A program made the position numbers and the translations under genes. Of a stretch of 6,959 bases of DNA, positions 1 to 5,426 are shown one piece after another. The notes under the pieces were generated by a model, which did no database searches, was not told the origin of the DNA, and saw nothing but the letters and a program-made list of their open reading frames with translations. Every line of letters starts with the position of its first letter. The stretch's first letter is position 1. This stretch comes from an uncultured Oscillibacter sp. (lineage in GTDB: Bacteria > Bacillota > Clostridia > Oscillospirales > Oscillospiraceae): positions 1-6,959 of the forward strand of contig URXS01000103.1 in assembly GCA_900551885.1 (NCBI GenBank). Reading direction: 5' to 3'.

Positions 1-280
1 CCGCCACATCCTGATGGGCAGGATCCGTGGACCAGGGATGGCCCGCCGTTGGGAAGGGAATGTCCGGTACGTCGAAGCAGGTGAGGATCTTTACCACGCC
101 CGGAATAGCCTCTGCCGCGGAAGTGTCGATGGACTTCACGTAGCCGTGGGCAATGGTGGAGTGGCAGATCTTGGCCACCAGGGCCTCCCGACCGCAGAGG
201 TCGTCCGTGTACTTGGCGCGGCCGGTGGCCTTTTCATAGGCGTCCACACGGATGACACTCTTGCCGACACTGTTGCTCAT
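1..280 (-). CDS. xdhA: Xanthine dehydrogenase molybdenum-binding subunit, XdhA-like (N-terminal part only)
   Basis: The gene starts at ATG 280-278, with AAGGAGG at 288-294 seven bases upstream, and leaves the window at base 1, so about 93 codons are visible. The translation opens MSNSVGKSVIRVDAYEKATG and continues with RAKYTDDL, IAHGYVKSID, PGVVKI and DVPDIPFPTAGHPWSTDP. This matches from memory the start of XdhA-type molybdopterin subunits of xanthine dehydrogenase (aldehyde oxidase/xanthine dehydrogenase a/b hammerhead domain), including the E. coli XdhA pattern of VTGRARYTDD and DVPDIPF-TAGH. It begins directly in the molybdenum-subunit domain and has no 2Fe-2S domain, so it would need separate iron-sulfur and usually FAD subunits, presumably encoded beyond the left edge. 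The catalytic part is not visible. It is divergent from the MocA-type gene, and I could not find a convincing promoter for it in 281-375. Exact substrate (xanthine, hypoxanthine, another purine or nicotinate-like compound) cannot be decided. Confidence 0.85.
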   Translation of the reverse strand, partial: MSNSVGKSVIRVDAYEKATGRAKYTDDLCGREALVAKICHSTIAHGYVKSIDTSAAEAIPGVVKILTCFDVPDIPFPTAGHPWSTDPAHQDVA

Positions 281-321
281 AGGATCTCCTCCTTTTTCAA
301 TGGGAAGTTTCGCTCCGGCCG

Positions 322-351
322 TTGACTGGGCAGGGCGAAAGCGGATATACT
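322..351 (+). promoter_or_regulatory. Sigma-A-type promoter of the MocA-like gene
   Basis: The -35 box is TTGACT (322-327) and the -10 box is TATACT (346-351), with an 18-bp spacer. Transcription would start near 358, leaving a leader of about 18 nt before the ATG at 376. This rules out the longer reading frame that could start at TTG 322, because that TTG is the -35 box itself. Inverted hexamers TTTCGC (308-313) and GCGAAA (335-340) flank the -35 box and could be an operator, which is inference only. Confidence 0.75.
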
Positions 352-375
352 AACACCAGCGAGGTGATGGGAGCA

Positions 376-960
376 ATGGAGCAGAGACTGAAACTGGGCT
401 GCGTGGTCATGGCCGCCGGCAATGCAAAACGCTTTGGAGCCAACAAGCTGGCGGCTCAACTGCGGGGACGCAGCCTGATTCTGCGGAGTTTGGAATCTGT
501 GCCGCCGGAGGCGTTTGAGCGGGTGGTAGTCGTGACCCAATATCCAGAGGTCATGCGGATTGTAAAGGAATTTCACTTCGCATCGATTCTCAACGATCAA
601 CCCCAGGAAGGGCTCAGCCGCACCATCCACCTGGGGCTTACGTCCCTCCGGGACTGCGACGGTGTGCTGTTCCAAGTCAGCGACCAGCCGCTGCTGCGGC
701 GGGAGAGCGTCCTGGCACTGACAGAGCGGTGGCGTCTGCGGCCGGAGGGCATCGCGGCGCTGGGCCACGGTGGAGTCCGGGGCAATCCCTGCATCTTTCC
801 CGCTGCGCTGTTTCCGGAGCTGATGACCCTCACCGGGGACCGGGGCGGCAGCACCGTCATCCGCCGCCATGAGGACCTACTGACACTGATGGAGGTACCG
901 GCGGAGGAGCTCTATGACGTGGACACGGCGGCTGCTCTGGAAGCCCTGGAGCAGCACTAA
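376..960 (+). CDS. mocA: Molybdenum cofactor cytidylyltransferase, MocA/YgfJ family
   Basis: The protein has 194 aa. I chose ATG 376 because GAGGTGAT (361-368), a direct match to the anti-Shine-Dalgarno complement, lies seven bases upstream and the promoter at 322-351 excludes earlier starts. It is a small single-domain nucleotidyltransferase of the MobA-like fold. Visible motifs are the N-terminal nucleotide-binding loop AAGNAKRFGANKL (residues 13-25), metal-binding DQP (103-105), RGNPCIFP (135-142), TGDRGG (153-158) and DVDT (181-184). Enzymes of this group transfer CMP from CTP to molybdopterin to give the molybdopterin cytosine dinucleotide cofactor used by xanthine dehydrogenase-type hydroxylases. 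The YgfJ branch is named for its link with selenium-dependent molybdenum hydroxylases. Its place between two such hydroxylase genes supports this role. The G(N)P-type motif RGNP fits MocA/YgfJ rather than MobA. CTP rather than GTP use is inferred from family and context. Confidence 0.88.
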   Translation: MEQRLKLGCVVMAAGNAKRFGANKLAAQLRGRSLILRSLESVPPEAFERVVVVTQYPEVMRIVKEFHFASILNDQPQEGLSRTIHLGLTSLRDCDGVLFQVSDQPLLRRESVLALTERWRLRPEGIAALGHGGVRGNPCIFPAALFPELMTLTGDRGGSTVIRRHEDLLTLMEVPAEELYDVDTAAALEALEQH

Positions 961-979
961 GTACAGATATTTTGAAAAC

Positions 980-1020
980 GAGGCCGGGATCGGACCGATC
1001 CCGGCCTCCCTTTTTATTTG
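980..1020. terminator. Strong hairpin terminator shared by two convergent genes
   Basis: Bases 980-1008 form a near-perfect palindrome centred on A994, giving a stem of about 13 bp with a 3-nt loop, rich in G and C. On the plus strand it is followed by CCTTTTTATTTG, a typical U-tract. On the minus strand it is followed by GTTTTCAAAATA, a weaker tract. It lies 19 nt past the mocA stop codon and just beyond the dehydrogenase stop codon (1014-1016), which sits inside the plus-strand T-tract. It therefore serves both converging transcripts. Confidence 0.9.
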
Positions 1021-3566
1021 CGGGTATAGGGCGTACCCTCCAGGGGCAGGGAGTAGCGACGAACACCGTCAAAACGGTAATAGGCGTCGGCAATGGCCGG
1101 AGCCGTAGGAATCGAGGTGATCTCGCCGATGCCGATGGCGCCCATGGCCACGTCCAGGCCGGGCTTTTCCACCACAATGGCCTTCACCTCAGGGATCTGG
1201 TTGGCCCTGAACAACCCCAGGGTGCCGAATTTGGCAGTGGGTTTGCAGTCCACCAGGGGGTACTTCTCCGTCAGGGCAAAGCCCATGCTCATGACCACGC
1301 CGCCCTCGATCTGACCCTCTACGCTGCGGGGATTCACTGCCTTGCCCACGTCGTGGGCGGCTACAATCCGAAGGATCTTGCCATCCTCCCCCAACTCACA
1401 CATCTGGGTGGCGTAGCCGTAGGCAATGTGGCTGATGGGGTTGGGCACATCGGCACCCAGTGGATCGGTCTTGGTGGCGTACTCGCCGTAGTAATCGGTG
1501 CCGTTCAGGTCAGCGAGTGTCTTTCCCTCCAGAGCCTTCTTCAGCTCCACGCAGGCACGGCGGCAGGCCTCGCCGGTAATGGTGGTCTGCCGGGAACCGG
1601 AAGTCGTGCCGGAATCAGGGGCGTCATAGGTGTTGGACCGTTCGTAGACGATGGCACTGCGAGGCAGATCCAGCATCTCGCAGCACACCTGCACCAGCAC
1701 GGTGCCCAGGCCCTGTCCGATGCAGGAGGCACCGGCCTCGATGTGGACCTTGCCGTCCGTTACCACCAGGCGGCAGCGGCCGGTATCCGGCAGACCCACG
1801 CCCACGCCGGAGTTCTTCATGGCGCAGGCCAGTCCCACGTACTTGGCCTTATCGTAGTAGGGCTTCACTGCCTCCAAAGTCTCCACCAGGCCCGTCTCGG
1901 GACCCACGATCTGACCGTTGGGCAGCTCCTGCCCCGGACGGATGGCGTTGCGGTAGCGGATCTCCCAGGGGGAGATGCCGATCTCGTCGGCCATCTGGTT
2001 CATCAGGCTCTCGATTGCAAAGCAGGTCTGGGTCACGCCGAAGCCCCGGAAGGCGCCGGCGGGGGGATTATTGGTGTACCAGGCGTAGCCATCAATCTCG
2101 AAATTCTGGTAATTATAGGGACCGGCCGCATGGGTGCAGGCCCGCTCCAGCACCGGGCCGCCCAGAGAGGCATAAGCGCCGGTATCGGCGATGACGGTGG
2201 CCTTGACGCCCTGGATGATGCCGTTTTCGTCACAACCCAGAGTGAAATCCATATCCATGGGGTGACGCTTGGGATGAATCAAAATGCTCTCAGCCCGGGT
2301 CAGCTTCATCTTGCAGGGCCGGCCGGTCAGATAGGCAACCAGGGCGCTTAAGTGCTGGACCGTCACGTCCTCCTTGCCGCCAAAGCCACCGCCCACCAGT
2401 TGGTTCTGGACCTTTACCTTCTCAAAGGGAAGATCCAGCATGGGGGCCGTCTCGTGCTGGGTATCGTAGGCACCCTGATCGGTGGAGAGGATACGGACGC
2501 AGTCCCCATCCATATAGCTGACAGCGCACTCCGGCTCCAGGAAGGCGTGCTCCGTATAAGGCGTGGAGAATTTGCCGTGAATCACATGCTTGCTTCTGGC
2601 GATGGCACCGGCGGCGTCACCACGAGACACATGCTTGTGGGCCAGGAGGTTTCCGCTGCGGTGCACCAGGGGCGCACCCTCCGCCATGGCCTCATAGGGG
2701 CTGCGGACTGGTGTCAGCGGCTCGTAATCCACCTCTACCAGCTTCTTAGCCTCCTCCACGATCTCCATGGTCTCCGCCGCCACAATGGCGATGGCGTCAC
2801 CCAGGTAGTGGGTCATATCCCCCACGGCGATCATGGTGTTCCAGTCCTTCATGATATGGCCCACCTTGTTCTTGCCGGGGATGTCGGCGGCGGTAAATAC
2901 CCCCACCACACCAGGCAGCGCCTTGGCCTTGTCCGTGCGGATGGCCTTGACAATGGCCCGGGGGTAAGCACTGCGAACAGCAGAGGCATAGATCATGCCG
3001 TCCATGTAGATATCGTCGGGATACTTGCCGTAGCCCAGCACCTTCTCCCGCACGTCCAGCCGGTGGACCGATTGACCATAGTGCCAGTTCTCCTGGTCCT
3101 GCTGGGGGATTTTCCCCTCTCGCAGGATTTTGGCCGCCAGCTTAACACCGGCAATGATCTTTACATAGCCAGTGCAGCGGCAGATATTGGTCCGCAGGGC
3201 GAAGGCGATCTCCTCTTCCGTGGGGTCCGGGTTTACATCCAGAAGCCCCTTCCCCGCCATGACCATGCCGGGAATGCAGAAGCCGCACTGAACGGCCCCG
3301 GCCTCGCCAAAGGCGTAGACCCAGGCCTCCTTCTCAAAGTCGCTGAGTCCCTCCACGGTGATGATATTTTTTCCCTCCAACTTGTCCGTCTGGGGGATGC
3401 ACGCCCGGGTGGGCTTGCCGTCGATCAGCACGGTGCAGGTCCCGCAGGCGCCCTCACTGCAGCCGTCCTTGACACTGGTCAAATGAAGCGTGTCCCGCAG
3501 ATAGCGGATCAGCTTCTGGTTCTTCTCGACCGATACGGTTCGGCCGTTTACGGTAAATGTCGCCAT
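1014..3566 (-). CDS. xdh: Selenium-dependent-type xanthine dehydrogenase, 2Fe-2S and molybdopterin domains fused
   Basis: The protein has 850 aa. It starts at ATG 3566-3564, with AGGAGG at 3576-3581 nine bases upstream. The N-terminal ferredoxin domain carries Cys36, 41, 44 and 56 in the plant-type CxxxxCxxC-C pattern. The second helical 2Fe-2S domain carries Cys94, 97, 129 and 131 (CGFC and CRC). From about residue 165 follow the hammerhead and molybdopterin-binding domains, with GGGFGGKED (392-400), GAFRGFG (504-510), GASCIGQG (611-618) and GIGE with the presumed catalytic Glu815. No FAD domain is present, so the electron acceptor must be another protein or domain. The architecture and length match the Se_dep_XDH family (TIGR03311 as I recall it), whose members hydroxylate xanthine or related purines using a labile, non-selenocysteine selenium ligand. 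No in-frame TGA is needed. The selenium dependence is inferred from family resemblance and the YgfJ-type neighbour. Aldehyde or other N-heterocycle oxidation is the main alternative. Confidence 0.92.
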   Translation of the reverse strand: MATFTVNGRTVSVEKNQKLIRYLRDTLHLTSVKDGCSEGACGTCTVLIDGKPTRACIPQTDKLEGKNIITVEGLSDFEKEAWVYAFGEAGAVQCGFCIPGMVMAGKGLLDVNPDPTEEEIAFALRTNICRCTGYVKIIAGVKLAAKILREGKIPQQDQENWHYGQSVHRLDVREKVLGYGKYPDDIYMDGMIYASAVRSAYPRAIVKAIRTDKAKALPGVVGVFTAADIPGKNKVGHIMKDWNTMIAVGDMTHYLGDAIAIVAAETMEIVEEAKKLVEVDYEPLTPVRSPYEAMAEGAPLVHRSGNLLAHKHVSRGDAAGAIARSKHVIHGKFSTPYTEHAFLEPECAVSYMDGDCVRILSTDQGAYDTQHETAPMLDLPFEKVKVQNQLVGGGFGGKEDVTVQHLSALVAYLTGRPCKMKLTRAESILIHPKRHPMDMDFTLGCDENGIIQGVKATVIADTGAYASLGGPVLERACTHAAGPYNYQNFEIDGYAWYTNNPPAGAFRGFGVTQTCFAIESLMNQMADEIGISPWEIRYRNAIRPGQELPNGQIVGPETGLVETLEAVKPYYDKAKYVGLACAMKNSGVGVGLPDTGRCRLVVTDGKVHIEAGASCIGQGLGTVLVQVCCEMLDLPRSAIVYERSNTYDAPDSGTTSGSRQTTITGEACRRACVELKKALEGKTLADLNGTDYYGEYATKTDPLGADVPNPISHIAYGYATQMCELGEDGKILRIVAAHDVGKAVNPRSVEGQIEGGVVMSMGFALTEKYPLVDCKPTAKFGTLGLFRANQIPEVKAIVVEKPGLDVAMGAIGIGEITSIPTAPAIADAYYRFDGVRRYSLPLEGTPYTRK

Positions 3567-3623
3567 GGCAAAATACCTCCTAAACTGCCCGTGCCCGCCC
3601 TCGGTCCCACGGTCCTACTACGT

Positions 3624-3641
3624 GGAAAGGTCGACCTTTCC
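3624..3641. promoter_or_regulatory. Perfect 18-bp palindrome at the dehydrogenase transcription start (candidate operator)
   Basis: GGAAAGGTCGACCTTTCC reads the same on both strands. It starts about 11 bp downstream of the -10 box of the dehydrogenase promoter, roughly at +4 to +21, where a dimeric repressor would block transcription. A second, shorter inverted repeat, CCACG (3607-3611) with CGTGG (3621-3625), overlaps its edge, so a hairpin role in the leader RNA is also possible. The regulator is not identified and no regulator gene is in the window. Confidence 0.5.
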
Positions 3642-3651
3642 TTCTTGCTTT

Positions 3652-3680
3652 ATTATACAATAGAATGGGGGGCGATGCAA
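3652..3680 (-). promoter_or_regulatory. Sigma-A-type promoter of the xanthine dehydrogenase gene
   Basis: Reading the minus strand, the -35 box is TTGCAT (3680-3675) and the -10 box is a perfect TATAAT (3657-3652), with a 17-bp spacer. Transcription would start near 3645, giving a leader of about 79 nt. The promoter lies entirely between the thiamine pyrophosphokinase stop codon and the dehydrogenase, so the dehydrogenase can be expressed independently. I see no terminator between the two genes, so some read-through from the upstream gene is possible. Confidence 0.8.
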
Positions 3681-3704
3681 CAAAACTTTGGGTGGTACGC
3701 TATT

Positions 3705-4349
3705 CTATCTCAAAGATAACGTTTCCACCGGGGCCAACTGCCATCCCACCGCCAATGCCCCATTGCGAACCGTAACGCGGGCCTGCGGCTCCAGAATGTG
3801 GTTGCTGACACCCAGTGGGAATTCCGCCGTCAGTGTGGCATCCTTCAGCGGATACTGGACTCCCTGCTCGTCCACGCCGGAGGCGTCGGCTCCCAGGCAG
3901 AAGGCCGACAGCAGTCCCCACTCCACGGTCCGTTCCACAGTCAGCGCCTCATTTTCAATCACAGTCCAGAGAAAGTCCCGGTCATACATCCAGCCCCGGG
4001 CGCCCCGGCGCCGCAGATACAGCAAAGCCTGGAGATTGGCCAGGGTGTGATCCAGCCGGGCACCGCCGGTTCCTCCGTAAAGGAACACCTCTTTACAGTC
4101 ATTCTTCAAGGCGGTCTTCACCGCCAGCATGGTGTCGGTATCGTCCTTTTCCACCGGAGAGCGGAGGACGTTGGGAAAATCCGGCGGCTGGTCCATGGAA
4201 TCGAAGTCCCCCAGCAGCAGATCCGGCGTGATTTCCGCCGCCTGGCAGGCCCGGTATCCGGCGTCGGCGGCAATCACCAGGTCGCCGGGCACCGGCCGCT
4301 CCCGCAGGCCATAGAACGTACCGGCGGCAAAGATAAAACAGCGTCTCAT
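3705..4349 (-). CDS. thiN: Thiamine pyrophosphokinase (thiamine diphosphokinase)
   Basis: The protein has 214 aa, the usual length for the bacterial ThiN-type enzyme. It starts at ATG 4349-4347, with AAGGA (4359-4363) nine bases upstream. The enzyme transfers pyrophosphate from ATP to thiamine to make thiamine pyrophosphate in the cytoplasm, and serves salvage of imported thiamine. Visible family motifs are AAG near the N-terminus (8-10), AADAG (27-31), GDFDS (47-51), DDTD (69-72, acidic metal-binding residues), GGTGGARLDHTLAN (92-105) and, in the C-terminal beta domain that binds thiamine, GVSNHI (180-185). It has its own promoter and stands apart from its neighbours, with no other thiamine gene visible. 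I see no TPP riboswitch in its short leader. Confidence 0.92.
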   Translation of the reverse strand: MRRCFIFAAGTFYGLRERPVPGDLVIAADAGYRACQAAEITPDLLLGDFDSMDQPPDFPNVLRSPVEKDDTDTMLAVKTALKNDCKEVFLYGGTGGARLDHTLANLQALLYLRRRGARGWMYDRDFLWTVIENEALTVERTVEWGLLSAFCLGADASGVDEQGVQYPLKDATLTAEFPLGVSNHILEPQARVTVRNGALAVGWQLAPVETLSLR

Positions 4350-4383
4350 GGTGTCACATCCTTATGTGCAGTTCTTTTGGTAC

Positions 4384-4412
4384 AGTGTAACACGTTTCAC
4401 CGCCGGGGGCAA
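4384..4412 (-). promoter_or_regulatory. Probable sigma-A-type promoter of the thiamine pyrophosphokinase gene
   Basis: Reading the minus strand, TTGCCC (4412-4407) and TACACT (4389-4384) are separated by 17 bp. Transcription would start near 4377, about 28 nt before the ATG. The site lies downstream of the terminator at 4433-4462, so it would give the gene an independent transcript. The boxes are less close to consensus than those of the dehydrogenase and potassium operon promoters. Confidence 0.55.
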
Positions 4413-4432
4413 TTGAAACCCTCTGGAAAAGA

Positions 4433-4462
4433 AGGCGGGTCCCGCTGACGCGGGACCCGCTT
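4433..4462 (-). terminator. Hairpin terminator after the 57-codon gene
   Basis: GCGGGTCCCGC (4435-4445) and GCGGGACCCGC (4450-4460) pair perfectly over 11 bp around the 4-nt loop TGAC, extended by an A-U and a G-U pair. Reading the minus strand, the stem is followed by CTTCTTTTCC, a moderate U-tract. It begins about 10 nt after the stop codon of the small gene at 4472-4645, which supports that gene being transcribed as a unit. Confidence 0.75.
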
Positions 4463-4471
4463 CCCATCGGG

Positions 4472-4645
4472 CTACTGGATGTGCTCCTCACAGAAATCGT
4501 CTAGTACCCGAACGCCCATCTCCTCCGGCGGCGCCACCGGGAAGGTGGCGATGGCTGTGTCGTCGAAAATGGGACACAGCCGCTTCTCCGGCTCCAGCCG
4601 CAGACACGGCATCTGTCCGGGGCGGTTCTCCTTTGCGTGTTTCAT
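4472..4645 (-). CDS. Small protein of unknown function (57 aa)
   Basis: The frame starts at ATG 4645-4643 and ends with TAG at 4474-4472. A purine-rich GCGGGGGGAT lies about six bases upstream of the ATG as a likely ribosome binding site. The product begins MKHAKENRPGQMPCLRLEPE, continues with KRLCPIFDDTAIATFPVAPP and ends acidic in LDDFCEEHIQ. It has three cysteines (14, 24, 52), no membrane segment and no signal peptide. I do not recognise the family. Support comes from the ribosome binding site, the fit with the terminator immediately downstream, codon use like that of neighbouring genes (third position mostly G or C) and the lack of any better frame here. No strong promoter is visible just upstream, so it may be expressed by read-through from the potassium uptake operon. 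Confidence 0.6.
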   Translation of the reverse strand: MKHAKENRPGQMPCLRLEPEKRLCPIFDDTAIATFPVAPPEEMGVRVLDDFCEEHIQ

Positions 4646-4700
4646 GGCGATCCCCCCGCAAAACAGTGTGCGCGGTTTTCGTCGTTTTATGTAAGGCGCA

Positions 4701-4739
4701 GAGACCGGCAGACGGGGAAATTCCCGATCTGCCGGTCTT
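4701..4739 (-). terminator. Long hairpin after the potassium uptake operon (probable terminator or mRNA 3' end structure)
   Basis: AGACCGGCAGA (4702-4712) pairs with TCTGCCGGTCT (4728-4738) over 11 bp. The helix is extended inward by CGGG/CCCG past one bulged A, with the loop GAAATT. It lies 21 nt after the KtrA-like stop codon. The sequence following on the minus strand (CTGCGCCTTACATAAAACG) has no good U-tract, so it may be a weak or factor-assisted terminator, or an mRNA-stabilising hairpin, with partial read-through into the small gene at 4472-4645. Confidence 0.5.
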
Positions 4740-4759
4740 CATACGGTCTTTTGAAATTT

Positions 4760-5410
4760 TTACAGCCGGTCCATCAACCGCAGACCGTCCTCCTTGTCTC
4801 CGGCGATCAGCAGATGGGAGTCCTTCTGAAAGCGGTAGGAGGGATTCAGCAGCGGCTCCACCTCGTCGCCTGCCTTGACGCCCAGGATGTTGACGTTGTA
4901 GCGGCGGCGCACGTCCACCTCCGCCACGGTTCGGCCTTCCCACTCCTCAGGGGTTTCGATTTCAAAAACAGCGTACTTAGGCGTCAGCTCAAAGTAGTCG
5001 AACACATTCCGGGCGGAAAAGCGCATGGCCACCCGATGAGCCATGTCCATTTCCGTGTGGATCACGTGGTCGGCGCCGATCTTTTTCAAAAACTTGATCT
5101 GCTGCTCCCGGTCTGCCCGAGCCACCACGAACCGGGCTCCCAGGTCTTTCAAAATGGCAGTGGCCTCCAGGGAGCACTGAAAGTCATCCCGGACACAGAC
5201 GAAGCAGGCATCAAAGTTTCCCACACCCAGGGAGGCAAGCACCTGCTCGTCCTGGCAGTCGCCCACACAGGCGGCAGTGGCCCGCTGGGCCAGCCGGGCC
5301 ACCCGCTCCTCGTCCCGGTCCAGGATCATCACCTCATTGCCCAGATCCAGCAGGCGGCTCGCCAGATGGCGGCCAAAGCTCCCCAGGCCAATCACCAAAA
5401 AGGATTTCAT
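4760..5410 (-). CDS. ktrA: KtrA/TrkA-type regulatory subunit of a potassium uptake system
   Basis: The protein has 216 aa. It starts at ATG 5410-5408, with GGGAGGAG (5417-5424) six bases upstream. The N-terminal RCK domain (about 1-125) has a Rossmann fold with the dinucleotide-binding loop GLGSFG (8-13) and an acidic residue at the end of the second strand, Asp31 (LDRD). The C-terminal TrkA_C domain covers about 135-216, including YNVNILGVKAGDEV (171-184) and DSHLLIAGD (197-205). One RCK unit of this size is typical of KtrA/KtrC, whereas E. coli TrkA has two in tandem. Such proteins form cytoplasmic octameric rings that gate the KtrB channel in response to ATP/ADP or NAD(H), and in many Firmicutes the C-terminal domain binds cyclic di-AMP, which shuts uptake. 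It lies 16 bp after the channel gene and is surely co-transcribed with it. Confidence 0.92.
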   Translation of the reverse strand: MKSFLVIGLGSFGRHLASRLLDLGNEVMILDRDEERVARLAQRATAACVGDCQDEQVLASLGVGNFDACFVCVRDDFQCSLEATAILKDLGARFVVARADREQQIKFLKKIGADHVIHTEMDMAHRVAMRFSARNVFDYFELTPKYAVFEIETPEEWEGRTVAEVDVRRRYNVNILGVKAGDEVEPLLNPSYRFQKDSHLLIAGDKEDGLRLMDRL

Positions 5411-5426
5411 GTCGCGCTCCTCCCTC

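Noticed and set aside
277..870. 197-codon minus-strand frame opposite the MocA-like gene
   Set aside because: It is antisense to a gene with clear nucleotidyltransferase motifs and a good promoter and ribosome binding site, it overlaps the xdhA start, and it has no recognisable domain.
972..2351. Long open frame on the plus strand (459 codons) opposite the dehydrogenase, and a second one at 2352-3719
   Set aside because: These are antisense shadows of the well-supported 850-residue dehydrogenase in GC-rich DNA. Their products are low-complexity in H, G, L and A with no recognisable domain, and they cross the shared terminator and the dehydrogenase promoter.
1014..3566. Selenocysteine (TGA recoding) in the dehydrogenase
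   Set aside because: The frame is uninterrupted and complete with all expected motifs. The selenium in this family is a labile cofactor, so no recoding is required.
4350..4383. TPP (THI-element) riboswitch before the thiamine pyrophosphokinase gene
   Set aside because: The leader predicted from the promoter is about 28 nt, far too short, and the conserved CUGAGA-type core is absent.
4488..4943. 151-codon minus-strand frame overlapping the end of ktrA and the 57-codon gene in another frame
   Set aside because: It runs through the hairpin at 4701-4739 and overlaps the KtrA C-terminal domain. The product is an R/G/A-rich out-of-frame translation, and the 57-codon frame has the better ribosome binding site and terminator.
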